DNA of 64,000 bases from Platanthera guangdongensis (taxonomy: Eukaryota; Streptophyta; Magnoliopsida; Asparagales; Orchidaceae): positions 23,740,208 through 23,804,207 of the forward strand of contig CM077151.1 in NCBI GenBank assembly GCA_039583875.1. The letters are read 5' to 3'. Both the position numbers and the translations under genes were made by a program. The notes under the pieces were generated by a model that did not search any database, was not told where the DNA came from, and worked only from the letters and a program-made list of their open reading frames with translations. Shown in pieces: positions 33,513 through 44,518 of the stretch (positions within the stretch are counted from its first letter, which is position 1; each line of letters starts with the position of its first letter).

Positions 33513-36375
33513 TAATGGGCACCATGGATTCATCCGAAAACAAGGATTTTCAGGGGACTGTGTCTGTCGTCGGTGACTTCAGTGCTGCATTCTTTGCTGG
33601 GGTTTACATCTGGGTGATCATATTGAGGAGTTGTTCCTCCGCGTAGAAGAACTTTTCTAAAGATGCAATCTTTAACCGATAGTTGGGGTTGATATGATTT
33701 TCGTTGGATGATGCCATGCTGTTTTTTTGTATTTAGTTGGAGTGCAACCCCATTTTTTTCGCCGTTGGCACTTAAAAGTGACGGCGCGACACGATCGACG
33801 CGCGTATATTCCCGCAGGAGGCGGTGATCCGCTTCCCGGACGGGCGATCAGAGCCCGTAGTCGCGTCCGGATGATCGTTTTGAGCCACTTTCATATTTTA
33901 TGTTTTCTATTCTGAGATGTATTTAACCACCGATCGGCCCAAACAATCCTAGTCATCCGATCGGGGCGGTTTTATTTGATTTGTACTGTGCATGCAGCGG
34001 TTTACAGGAGGCGACGGTTCCTAATTATGGTTATTTAACCCGGCGGTTTGGAGAAGTTGAGCATCGTGAGTTTGGTTGTTTCCCAAAGCGTCGGTCACAG
34101 AGGAGCGATTCCTCCGCTGCTCCCGGTGCGACGCCGACAGCCCTCCTCCGCCTTTGTCCGCTGGTGTGACGCCTACAAGCTTCCCGCTGCCTCTCCCGTA
34201 AGCCCTACTTCCTGTCGCTCTCACCTCCTCCATCTGACGCCAGCCCCGCTGCTTCCCGTCCAGTGCCCTGCATCCACGCCGCCGCCGTATCCCTCTTCCG
34301 CCTCACTCCACCCCGTCCGGCCAACAACCTCCCAAGACCGCCGCCTCCCATTCCTCCTATCAGCCCTCCGTTCCTCCTGTATCCAGCCATTGTCGGCTTC
34401 CACCCCTCCGCCTCCGCCTTCCTCCTCACCCGAACCCCCCTCCTGTAAGCCCTTCACTCCCCTTCCGTGAGCCTCCCTCCCCCTTCCCCCTTCCGTTAGC
34501 CGCAGCAAACCCTTCCTCTTCCGCCCGTCGTGGATCCACTTCAAATCAGCCCACCCCGACGTCGTCGTGCCCGTGGATGCCTTTTTCACCTTCCCTCACC
34601 GCCGCCTGCACGCATAAATTGTGGTAACAGTCATTTCCTTTTAGTTATTTACCTTGACACTTGTATTGTGATAGTTGCATGTTTTATTGCTACTAGTATT
34701 GTTCGTCGTATGATTTGCATGAGGTATTCTGTGGTTGCTTAAAATATTTGCGTCTCGGTCTTTGTAAAATTAATAGTTGTTTTCTTTCACTCAAATATTT
34801 GTGAACGCACGTGCCGTGTTAGTTTACTGTAATAATTAATAATTACTTGTTAGCAATTTTGGCGGACCAGTTGTGCACTTGCATCACACGTCATTGCATA
34901 TAGGAGTGCATTTAGCGAATCCACCCCGTGTCTGCCTTACCACTGCATCAAAAAGTATTTATGGATCCTAACTAGGCTTTAATTACTGACAGTTGATTAG
35001 AGAATCACAATGAAAAGATTTTTGATAAATGGGAATTACAGCAAAGAGAGTGAGAGGGCGAGAGTGAGAGAGATAACTGAAGCTTTGCCCTATGATCAGG
35101 TCTTATTATGAAAAACACTGCTCACACAGACAGTTCAATGTTTGCCCAGTATTTATGCTACCCTGGCCGACTGTTCCCTTGTGCTGAGTTCTGCAGTGCA
35201 ATCAAATTTTCAGATAACATGAAAATTGTAGACATGTCTTGAAGGGGTCCATTCCTGAGCATACACTGGCTATTTTTATTTTCCATATAGCAAATGCATA
35301 TTATGAGTAGTTGTAAAGAGTACATATATGTAAATGTAATTGTTAGTAAGAAACATAGTAGCTTTTGATTTAAGTTATGTCACTACTGAAGCATCATGGA
35401 TGATAAATTGAGTGGTGGGGAATTGTAGTGTTCTGTAAGTATTTTTCAGGAGATCATTCATTCTGGGACTATTCTCATCAGAACATGTTTAACTATGGAG
35501 TTTTCAACACAACTGTACCGTTTGCTTTCAAAATACACATGATATTTGAGGGTTTAAATTATTATTTAAGCTCAACAACTTTCCCTCCAATTCAAATGTA
35601 AAATTCGATTCATTGTCGCACCTTCTTTCACTTGGAAGAATGTCATCCTAAAAACATGCTAGGAGACGTCTCCTCTCTGTCCCAAAGACACTCACCGCTC
35701 TCATCAGGTGTTTCCACTTTATCCGTACAGATATATAGTGCCAATCTACGTCCCTCTAACTCCCATGATAATTATTGTCTTTATTACCTTGTTGGTGTCA
35801 TATTATATACATCATGGTTGAAGAATTCACACTTTCATAACTTCTATTTTGGCCTTAATAACACTAATAGAGGGCCTACAATTTTTGGCAGTGTGGTCTT
35901 AGGATTTTCTATTTCATGCAACAAAACATTTGATTGTAAGTAAGTGAATCATTTGTTTTTTTTTCTAATCCCTGAATAATTTCCCCCACAGAACAAAAAG
36001 AACTAAAATGCACCAAACAGAGTAACACTCTAAAACTTTGGGTCTATTTAGTAGACCCATGAACTATCCACGTTATTATAAAATGTTCTCCACAATTAAA
36101 CTACCTATAACTCCCTGAATCTTCGAATTAGATTTCTCTGTACGACAATGGTTAAGCTTCTAAGCACTGGAGTCGTCTAAATTATTATAGAAGCTTCTAC
36201 ATGACTTAAATCACTGCATGTATTTAAAATTCTCTATAGTTTCAAAACCTTTCTCCACACTTTAGGGTCGTCAATGATGTAAAATTTAACACACATAAGT
36301 AATGAACTCATACTTAGTGATACACACATGTTTTTGAGAACTTAAAAACGTGACTTAAGATTTCATAATATATAG
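33513..36375. other. 2.9-kb stretch without a supported gene
   Basis: Mixed sequence. At 34050-34620 there is a C/T-rich, GC-rich block with open frames of 122-140 codons on both strands; they look compositional (Pro/Ser on plus, Gly/Arg on minus). It is followed by a long T-rich tract like an intron, so a host 5' exon is possible but unsupported. The remainder is AT-rich, and no transposon ends were recognised. Confidence 0.45.
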
Positions 36376-36408
36376 GGTTAATTACCGGAACCTCCCCTGG
36401 GAGTTTGC
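36376..36408. repeat. Left inverted-repeat tip of the Pack-type element
   Basis: GGTTAATTACCGG...GGGAGTTTGCA, the mirror of 42978-43010. The arm then breaks off at the LINE, with AGTTTGCA repeated at the far side (near 41360). Confidence 0.8.
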
Positions 36409-36749
36409 ACAACGAAGAAAAGCGAAAGAAAAAACAACTCAGCCACCTTCTAGCCCATGGCTATCCTCTGCCACAAGGTCCAGGAAGGCCGCATCCGCAC
36501 CAGAGCCCACGTCCCATAGGAAGTCACCACCCAAGGCAAGGCAGGCACAATAATCCGCAGCCCTGCTGGCTCCCCAGGCCACATGCTGAAAGAGCACGAC
36601 CGCATAATCCGCTAAGAAAGTGAGGTTTGCGTCATCAGGACCACCGGTCGACCGAGCAGTCCGCTACACGTTCGTACGATAGAAGTCAAGCACGTTAGCC
36701 ACATCCCCCTCGATAATCACCCCACGAGCCTCTAACAGGGCCGTGTGGG

Positions 36750-37726
36750 TCACCCTTCAGAGAGCAAGAATCGCCTCAAGTTCCACCCGCCCAGGTCCCA
36801 ATGTCTCCAAGCAAAGCCGGCAGCCGAGAGAACCGCCCCAGACTTCGACCAAATCACAATACCGAGGCCGGACGTATGAGAAGGTAGGAGAGAACCATCG
36901 ACATTGAGCTTGATCCAACCGGGCGGCGGGTGGCACCAAGAGGTTGAGTGAAACAGCCCCGAGAGGCGGTTTGGTGCCCCAACATCTCGACTTAAGACCT
37001 TGGTCCAATCGAGCAATGTTCTCAAGAATCGTAACACCACGGGGGTGCCCACAATCCTGTGGTGCACCTTGGCATTCCGGTCTCGCCAACACTAGTAAAC
37101 CATGTAGCAGAGAAGCCGCAACGGTAGGAGCGCCACCGCACCGACCTGTTGCGCCGCAAAACCCAGCTCCTGCCATGCCCACCCATACGGTATTCGGTGA
37201 TCCCAACGCCGGAGCTCCCTCCCGACCGCATGTCGGTTGCGACAACCTCCAATAAGATGGTCTCTATCCTCCAAAGCCCCACAATCCCACGAGCACATGG
37301 ACGAATCAGCGAGCCCCGGCGGTGAAGCCATCCGCGCGTCGGTATAAAGTCTCGGGCCTACCGCCAGCAGAATATCTTCTCCCTTGGGTGAAGCCGGATC
37401 CTTTTGGACCAACTGAGGTCCATCTCCAACTGCGGAAGAGGGAGGGAGTAGGCCATCACAGTGATCGAATGCCCACTGAATTGCTGCACCAGCTCTGGCT
37501 GATCAACGACGGTTGCTCCCAGGATAATTTGTGTGATAATGAGAAGCAGGTCCGACCCAAAACTTGTGACAACAGCTCCATCCGCCACCGCCACTCCTCG
37601 TTCAGCAGGTCCGTAACCCGCAGTTCCTCCCGCGCCCCCACATCAACGAAGGTCGGCCACCGTGACAACGGAACGTCAAAGATCCAACAATCCTGCAACA
37701 CGTTATTGCTCATACCTAGAGCTGTC
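36750..37726 (-). pseudogene. LINE 3' part: zinc-binding region and RNase H
   Basis: Continuing after the insertion: CWIFDVPLSRWPTFVDVGAR and RVTDLLNEEWRWR, then the zf-RVT region CSWDCGALEDRDHLIGGC (near 37270-37300), and the plant L1-type RNase H start WIKLNVDGSLLPSHTSGLGI near 36900-36950. Frameshifts separate the blocks. Confidence 0.8.
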
Positions 37727-38925
37727 ACTTAAAACCGAAAACCGTAAATCGAAACGGAACTGGACCGGAACTGCAAAGAACCGAATCAAACGTTTCGCGA
37801 ATTATTCGGGTTCCAGTTTGAATTTTGGAACCATAAAATACATTGGTCCGGATGTGGTTCTTTCATTTTATTATCCGGACCGAAATCGGAACCGGAACCA
37901 CAACATACAAGTCTCAAGCGGTTCCAAGATTTTTAGACCCAATCTGAGCCGGAGCGAAGCAGAACCGAACCGAACCGCAACCCGTTTATTATTATTATTT
38001 ATTATTAATAATAATATAATATTATTATATTGTTAATTTTTATAACCTATTTATAATATTTATACTTACTATTATGAGTGAAACTGACGCGGTTTGACCC
38101 AAACCGCAATCGCACTAAAAGATGTCGGTTTTTGACCGAACAAACCGTACCACACCAAAACCGTGCGGCGTGGTTTGACATTGGCGCGGTTTGGAGTCAG
38201 TTTTTGAGGTGTGTTCGGTTTTTATACTAATATATAATTTATTTTCAATTTTACTCATACATTTTTCTGAAATAATTAAAGTAACTTGTACTCATTGGTG
38301 ATGATTGAAATACCAGGCCCTCTCGAAGAAGACTGTGCGACACGGTTTTGTCGATTTTGCACCGCCAACAACACTGCAAACTATGCTGTTTTGCAACCAA
38401 CGAAGCCGCTCTACAACCAAATCATTCAGTGTAGTTTAAAATCTGCGTGGTTTAAAATCAGTGCGGTTTAAAATCGGTGCGGTCTGATACAATTTTGTGA
38501 TTTTGCGATTTTTGTTTTTAACTTTCCACGCTATTTACTATATTATACAAAAAGTAATCCTCATTGGATTAATGCAAAATTTCTACGTCCGGGCCCCGAA
38601 CTTCGAAGTCCTTTCAAAAAAAACCGAACGGGTTTACATTTCCCCTCCGGTTTTTTATTTTTGACCTTTCTCATTCATTTCGCCAAAATTACTTTTGGTT
38701 ATACTTGGAACCGATTGGAACCGGACCGAATCACATGTAACCGGATCGAACCGTTAGTGGCCGGTTTAGTTTTGGTTCTTGTTGAACCGTAATCAGAATT
38801 GTTGGCATGACGGTTCTAAAAATTATTCTGGAACTGGAATCGGTCAAACCAAATAAGATTTTGGTTCTAATTTAAAGAATTGTTACCTTAGTGGTTCAGT
38901 TCACGGTTTTAGTAGAACCGACATG
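37727..38925. mobile_element. AACCG-rich insertion in the LINE (hAT-like non-autonomous element, tentative)
   Basis: About 1.2 kb rich in AACCG/CGGTT motifs on both strands interrupts the LINE between its zf-RVT linker segments. It begins TAGAGCTGTCAC, like the TAGxGxTGxCAA ends of plant hAT elements. The right end (near GAACCGACATGAC) is only weakly complementary. An inner GCGGTTT-rich block (38080-38480) may be a second nested copy. No transposase and no clear 8-bp duplication. Confidence 0.45.
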
Positions 38926-40490
38926 ACTTTGGAGCCCCTGCGCCATCAGATAACAGATGATAGGCTTTGGAGCCCCTGCCGATTAATAGCCCATGCAGGA
39001 GAGTCCGCCTGATTCCACATGAGCTCCCCCAACCGATGTCTGTATTTCGCCCGAAATATGCTACCAAAAAGAATGCCGGTTGGCCACACCACTTTCCATG
39101 CCAGCCGCGCACGAGGAGTGCCCTCCCAGCGATGAAGAGAGCGTAGCCCCAGACCGCCCGCCTTGTCCGACAAACACAAGGTTTCCAATTGCACATAATG
39201 GAGGCCTCGTCAAGGACTCTTCTGCCAAAGAAAGATGCGAGCAAGATGTTCCACCCCATCCAATACCGACCTAGGCACCTCCGAGTGTGTCAGAGCATAG
39301 GCCAGAGCCGCAAGCAAGGCGAACCGAATCAGCGTTACCCAGCCCGCGAGCGTGAGGTGTTGATTGCCCCGCTGACGTAATCTCGATTGCCATCACATTA
39401 AGACATCCGAAAAATCTTGTTTGTTGAGCTTCCACATAGCTAATTTAACCCCCCAAATATTCAAAATCCAACACCTTCCTCAAGCCAAGAGCTCGGGCAA
39501 ATCGAGCCCCCATCCATCGAGGCATAGCCTTGCTAGCCATCATCATAGACTTGGGACGGTTGATCCGCTGCCCAGTCCAGCGACAGTAATCTTCAAGAGT
39601 TCGCACACAACATCGAACCGCCACCACCTTGCCTTGGAGGAAAATGAAAACGTCGTCCGCATAGAGGAGGTGTGAGATACGCGGCCCACCCAAAGCAAGG
39701 GGAAATCCCAGCCCCGCGCTTTAACCATGAATCGCCGAGGTGAGCAGCTTTGAGCAAAGGATAAACAAATATGGGGACAGTGGGCACCCTTGGCGAAACC
39801 CGCATCCACCTTCAATCCAACACGATCGGCAGCCGTTCAAGAGGAGGGTATACCTCGGGCGCTGAACACACAGCATCAGCCAGTTAGCAAAACAAGAGGG
39901 AAAGCTTAGGAGGGAGAGTACCTGACCCAACGTTTGCCAGTTCATCCTGTCGTAAGCTTGCTCCATATCGACTTTGACCGCTAGAAAACCCTTCGTCGAG
40001 GTCGAAGTCCGCATCCTATTAATAGCCTCCTGCGCAATCAAACACTGGTGGGAGATGCTCCGTCTAGGGACAAAAGCGCCTTTTCAGGAGAGATACGGTG
40101 CGACATTAGTCCCTGAAGCATCCCTACTAGAATCTTTGCCGCAACCTTATAAATGGTTTGGCAAAGACAAATGGGTCGGAATTTGTCCGCACAGGGGATC
40201 TTCCGGATCAGTACCACAACTGTTTCCTTCCACTCGTCCGACATACATCCAGTGGCAAAGAACTCCTTGATAGCCTTGCACACGTGAAGCCCAACAAGAT
40301 CCCAAAAATATTGGAAAAAGGAGGCCGTGATACCATCCAATCTGGGGGCCGATTTGGTTTGAGAGACTTAACGGTCGTCCAGATCTCCGCATCAGTGATA
40401 TCCCGGAGAAACTCAACAGCCCGTTGAGGAACAATTGTGGCTCGCTCCCCGAATGAGGGCCAACCAACAAGAATCGGCGGGTCACATTTC
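38926..40490 (-). pseudogene. LINE reverse transcriptase
   Basis: In order: DGITASFFQYFWDLVG, VVLIRKIPCADKFRPICLCQ, TSTKGFLAVKVDMEQAYDRM, GCGFRQGCPLSPYLFILC and SHLLYADDVFIFLQG (catalytic YADD near 39650), then INRPKSMMMAS and LGLRKVLDFEYLGG. These are blocks 1-7 of an L1 reverse transcriptase, which copies its RNA at a nicked target. Several frameshifts and stops break it. A 17-base block GGCAGGGGCTCCAAAG is duplicated next to the insertion edge (38928-38980). Confidence 0.9.
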
Positions 40491-41364
40491 CACTTGTGCT
40501 CAAAAAATTGGAGGAAAATATCTTTTCGATCACAACAGGGTCTTCGGAGGCCTCCGTATCTGAGAGGGCCAAATGGGTGATGCGATTCTCTCTGCGGCGG
40601 CCCGATGCCATGGCATGAAAATAGGACGTGTTAGCGTCCCCACTATGGATCCACCTCACCTTTGCCTGCTGCTTCCACCAAGCATTTAAGCGTGAGAGGG
40701 TGGCGGAGAGCTCCTTAGCCTTACCAATAAGCACAGTGGCATGTGATTCCGACCAGCCGTCCATCACACCTTGCTGCACCTGTAAGTCCGCAATTTCTAC
40801 CTCCAGCCGAGCCTTGAGCTGCTCCAGTCCCGCCGACCTGTGGCGGCTCCAGTGAAACAAAACTTTCAGGGTCCTTTGGCATCTCCGCTGCAGGATCGTC
40901 AAGGAAGAGCCTGAGTCGGCCCACAGGCATTGCTTTTTCACCACCCCCTGGCCGCTGGATAGGACAGCCACATGTCTTCAAAGCGAAGACAACACTGGCG
41001 GGGGGGCTGCGAAATATCGTCTAAGGAGAGCAGAAGTGGGCAGTGGTCGGATTCGAGCAGTGGTCGGATTCGAGCCGATTTAAATGCCGCACTCCCGCCA
41101 ATGGAAACAAATCCCTCCCCAAGGTGTTAAAGAGGACCCGATCCAGCCGGCTCCAGTTCTGGTGCGCTCCCGGCTGGTTGTTGCACCAGGTAAAATTAGG
41201 CCCCGAGAAACCACCATCATGCAAATCCGCCATGAGAAGCGCCTCCTCCATCTCCCGGCCCCCTCCGAGTACACAAAAGCCTTGCCTCCCAGCTTTTCCT
41301 CTTTCCGCATTATACAATTGAAGTCCCCTCTATCTTTTGAAATTACAGGTTTTCCTCTTTCAGC
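40491..41364 (-). pseudogene. LINE endonuclease tail and linker
   Basis: Endonuclease C terminus DLHDGGFSGPNFTWCNNQ, LDRVLFNTLGRDLFP and RLESDHCSNP (normally SDHxPL) near 41060-41260. The linker with NAWWKQQAKVRWIHSGDANT and FHAMASGRRRENRI follows. The N-terminal half of the endonuclease is absent. A 14-base SNP-free repeat (AGTGGTCGGATTCG) is doubled near 41041-41070. Confidence 0.85.
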
Positions 41365-41420
41365 ATTATACAGTTTGCATAATTATACGTTGCACCCCTC
41401 TATCTTTTGAAATTACATTC
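41308..41420. repeat. Short tandem duplication at the LINE/arm junction
   Basis: CCTCTTTCxGCATTATAC and CCCCTCTATCTTTTGAAATT each occur twice about 45-65 bases apart, so part of the transposon arm is duplicated beside the LINE's 5' end. It could mark a repair event at the insertion. Confidence 0.75.
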
Positions 41421-41780
41421 ACTTCTCCAAATTTATCCGGTTTACAAAAATGCTTATTCCGTTAGAAAAATGGATGATAAATGCAGCTAAATTATTTTAT
41501 AATATTTCAATTTTATATTTTTATAATAATTTTAGGTTCATTACAAATGACAAAATTTAAGACACTCTTTTCAATATAGAGTTATTACAAAGGGTAAAAT
41601 TGAAATGCCATAAAATAATTTGGCATATTTTATCGCTTTCCATCTATATTTCTAAAGAAAAATGTGACATTTTTAAATGTAGAGTAATTACAAAGGATAA
41701 AATTGAATATCATAAAATAAGGCGATTGTTAACCGCACCTCAAATTTGGTTATCCGCACCTTTTTTTTAAATCTCTTGCT
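41365..41780. repeat. Left inverted-repeat arm, continued
   Basis: CATAATTATACGTTGCACCC, CCTCTATCTTTTGAAATTAC, TCTCCAAATTTATCCGGTTT and the following AAATGGATGATAAATG mirror the right arm (42,720-42,990 read backwards). Similarity weakens after about 120 bases. Confidence 0.75.
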
Positions 41781-41909
41781 TTATAAAATTTTCTCGCAAT
41801 CCAGAAAATCCTAAACCGGCTTTCATATTTTTTTTCACCATTAAAATTTCTTCAACTGTGACTATCACGCTTCTATTCCCCCCACCAGTGCCCCGCCATT
41901 GCCGACGGC

Positions 41910-42292
41910 TTAGACAGATACCTGCATCTCCTCTTCGTTTTCGCTGGACCTCTCCTCCAAAGACTTCTCTTTTGACTCGAGCACTAGCAGATTACACAAC
42001 AGACCCAAAAATGTACAGACAGAGAGCACAAACAAAGAATTCCTCACTCCAATCCCCGCCATATATCCTTTGTCCGTCTTCGTCTTGTCTTTGCTCTGTG
42101 CCGCTTAGAGGAACCAGAACGACCCCACAATGGCTCCCGCCTTCCCGGCGGCGGCCAAGAATCCGTGGCATGTCGACCGAAGCCGCGCCGGGAATATCTC
42201 CGCCGGCACAATGAAAGTGGTGTTGTTGGGGCCGAAATTGGCGAAGAAGAAGGTGAACGCATACATCACCATGAAACATCAGAATCTAAGAC
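41910..42292 (-). pseudogene. Captured PHT1 phosphate transporter fragment, C-terminal end
   Basis: The minus strand reads [53 protein letters not shown], then a TAA where the family has Tyr/Tyr-Ala, then [53 protein letters not shown] and a natural stop at 41910-41912. This is the last 110 or so residues of PHT1-type proton/phosphate symporters of the plant plasma membrane: transmembrane helices 10-12 and the acidic tail. Apart from the one stop the frame is intact, so capture may be fairly recent. Confidence 0.88.
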
Positions 42293-42311
42293 ACCACAAT
42301 GAAAGTGGTGT

Positions 42312-42463
42312 TGTTGGATCTCCACTTGAAGCACTTTAGACATGTCCTGCGCCGCCTGCTTCCCGTTTTTGGCGATCAGGGCGGTATACCGAGCGGTTTT
42401 CGGCATCTTCATCCGCGAGTAGTAAGTCATCGCCGCCGGGATGGAGCCGAACATCAGAATCAT
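42312..42463 (-). pseudogene. Captured PHT1 phosphate transporter fragment, central loop
   Basis: [39 protein letters not shown] and [11 protein letters not shown] match the end of helix 6 and the large cytoplasmic loop of PHT1. It is upstream of the C-terminal fragment in the right order and on the same strand, but roughly 150-200 residues between them are missing. The junction carries a copied 23-base piece of the C-terminal fragment (42295-42317 repeats 42207-42229), read out of frame as HHFHC. Confidence 0.88.
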
Positions 42464-42730
42464 CCTCGCTGCAGCCACTCCTCCCGACCTCGCTGCAGCC
42501 GCTCCTCCCGACCTCACTGCAGTCGTTCGTCCGCTCAGAACACCGTCGAGTGCTCTTTTCTAGCTGCTACCTCCCGACTCTTCTCCTCGCTCAGAAGTTG
42601 CAACCTCCCGACTCTTCCTCCTCCCTCAAAAGCGTTGTCGACCATGGCTACATACCTCCGACTCTTCTCCTCGCTCAGAAGCTGTCGGGGTGCGGCAAGT
42701 AAAATATCGGGTTGCGGATAAAACTTCGGG
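42464..42730. other. GC-rich internal sequence of the Pack-type element
   Basis: Contains CTCGCTGCAGCC-type direct repeats (near 42469-42530) and two copies of CTCCGACTCTTCTCCTCGCT. No domain recognised. It may be another captured fragment or a 5' untranslated region. Confidence 0.5.
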
Positions 42731-43010
42731 CTGCGGTTAACATTGGGGTGCGTTAAGTCAAATCCGGATTGCGATTAACAATTGCCTTAAATAATTTGAC
42801 TGACTTAATCATGGAAAATCGTCTAAAATAATTTGACTGACTTAATCATTTTCCATCCATATTTTTAATCATTTTCCATCCATATTTCTAATGAAAGTTT
42901 TTTTTTTGTAAACCAGATAAATTTAGATTGGAGGTAAATATAATTTTCAAAGATAGAGGGGTGTAACCTGTAATTATGCAAACTCCCATGGGAGGTCCCG
43001 GTAATTAACC
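42731..43010. repeat. Right inverted-repeat arm of the Pack-type element
   Basis: Its outer 130 bases are the reverse complement of 36376-36408 plus 41366-41480. The inner part has a duplicated AATAATTTGACTGACTTAAT and ATTTTCCATCCATATTTxTA. Confidence 0.8.
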
Positions 43011-43360
43011 TTTAGATGATTAGAATTAAGTACATAAACATTTATGATAGTTGCTTGCATACAATGGTTTTCATTGGTTAAAAACAATATTCATTTTGAT
43101 GGAAAACTCACAATAGTAAAACCTACACGCGTACTTTTTTTTTCTACTTAGCTCTGTTCGGCAGAGTGATGGCGGTCATGAACACGGGTTAAATTGTCAT
43201 TTGTTAATGCCCACCTAAAGAACTTCATCCACTTGTATGTTCAAATCGATGATGTTTGTTAGATGATCCTTAACGAATGATGTTTCATGCACTTCTATGT
43301 TCAAAGTTAGTTTTATTTTCTTGGTGGCGGTCATAACCATTGTCTTGCCAAATATGCATT
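43011..43360. other. AT-rich stretch, nothing recognised
   Basis: No coding or repeat feature supported, except a CTTxTATGTTCAAA repeat (near 43232 and 43291) and homology-free flanks. Confidence 0.4.
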
Positions 43361-43882
43361 TTATGACGGTGGCGTTTCTGTCCAAACTCAACAGACTAAA
43401 AAAGTCGCGCCAAACAGAGCCTTAATCGAACGCACGAGGATGTTAAAAACAAACACTAGTTTTCCTTAATTAAAAAAAATGCAACAAACATACATAAATA
43501 TATGAAAAGCTATACTAGAATCAATAATTAGGGTTCTTGATAGTTGTATCTTTGCATGTATTTTTGCATCCCCTCAATGCAATTCCATTGCAAATACTAA
43601 TATCTTCATATCATTTCAAACACGCTTAAGAGAAATTATCGAGGAATGCAACTAAATATTATATGGTGGATGTTGGATATCATTGAAGACATGATATATG
43701 AAAACCTATCCAAATGGTAATCGTCCAATTCAAGGATGACAAAAATTTCAGTAAGACGTGTTCATCTTTTCGAAATATAGTTGAACAAACAATGTGTTTT
43801 AAGAAAGTGTGCATTTGCAAAATATGTGCATGAGCCACATACATTCATCTCGTGTAGACCAAGAATTCAATGCATGCAATAT
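43361..43882 (+). pseudogene. PIF/Harbinger transposase remnant, tandem copy A
   Basis: Broken plus-strand frames include KYYMVDVGYH, like the KYYLVDAGYP block around the second catalytic Asp, and SSFRNIVEQTMCFKKV, like the SSLRNVIERTFGVLKxRW block near the third catalytic residue. Everything else is eroded by stops. The copy starts TATGACGGTGGCG and is followed directly by copy B. It has lost two short segments that copy B keeps. Confidence 0.6.
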
Positions 43883-44484
43883 TTATGACGGTGGCGTTTC
43901 TGACTAAAAAAGCCGCGCCAAACAGAGCCTTAATTGAACGTACGAGGATGTTAAAAACAAACACTAGTTTTCCTTAATTAAAAAAATGCAACAAACATAC
44001 ATAAATATATGATACAAAAACTTAAAAAAATGAAAAGCTATACGACCACTGATGAACAATCAACTAGAATCAATAATTAGGGTTCATGATAGTTGTATCT
44101 TTGCATGTATTTTCGCATCCCCTCAATGCAATTCCATTGCAAATATTAATATCTTCATATCATTTCAAACGCGCTTAAGAGAAATTATCGAGGAATGCAA
44201 GTAAATATTATATGGTGGATGTTGGATATCATTGAAGACATGATATATGAACGCCTATCCATACAGTAATCGTCCAATTCAAGGATGACATAAAAATTTC
44301 AGTACGATGTGTTCATCTCTTCGAAATATAGTTGAACAAACATTGTGTTTTAAGAAAGTGTGCATTTGCGAAATATGTTATAATACAATTTTCTGAACAT
44401 CGTTTAGTTGTGGCTGCTATTATGACGTTGCATGAGCCACATACATTCATCTCGTGTAGACCAAGAATTCAATTCCTGCAATAT
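43883..44484 (+). pseudogene. PIF/Harbinger transposase remnant, tandem copy B
   Basis: About 90% like copy A, with KYYMVDVGYH (near 44204) and SSLRNIVEQTLCFKKV (near 44312), then FSEHRLVVAAIMTLHE, which resembles the QVRIVIACCALHN region that ends Harbinger transposases. Copy B holds extra bases near 44040 and near 44380 that copy A lacks, so it is closer to the ancestral state. Confidence 0.6.
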
Positions 44485-44518
44485 GGAAGAAGCCTTCATA
44501 CATCTTGGAAAAAATTTT

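Larger units (their letters stand above)
36409..41364 (-). mobile_element. L1-type LINE, minus strand, inserted in the left arm
   Basis: A non-LTR retrotransposon with endonuclease tail, RT, zinc-binding region and RNase H on the minus strand, interrupted at 37727-38925. AGTTTGCA lies at both boundaries (36401-36408 and about 41358-41367) and may be its target duplication. I see no poly-A tail at the 3' end (near 36409), which is unusual for L1, so the boundary may be rearranged. The endonuclease N terminus and ORF1 are missing, as in a 5'-truncated copy. Confidence 0.75.
36376..43010. mobile_element. Gene-capturing DNA transposon (Pack-type, probably Mutator-like), split by a LINE
   Basis: The terminal sequences GGTTAATTACCGGAACCTCC (36376) and, at the right end, the reverse complement of GGTTAATTACCGGGACCTCC (to 43010) start inverted arms. 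The left arm continues after the LINE at 41366 (CATAATTATACGTTGCACCC), and the two arms align over more than 100 bases with weaker similarity beyond. Inside the arms (41,860-42,680) lies GC-rich captured gene sequence from a PHT1 phosphate transporter. No transposase is present. Long arms with G/C ends and captured exons fit Pack-MULEs. The flanks (TATAG and TTTAG) show no 9-bp duplication, so the superfamily is unproven. Confidence 0.7.

Noticed and set aside
34048..34589. Frames of 122-140 codons on both strands
   Set aside because: Same C/T-rich bias; opposite strands are equally open and neither shows a known motif. Could be a host exon, but there is no support.
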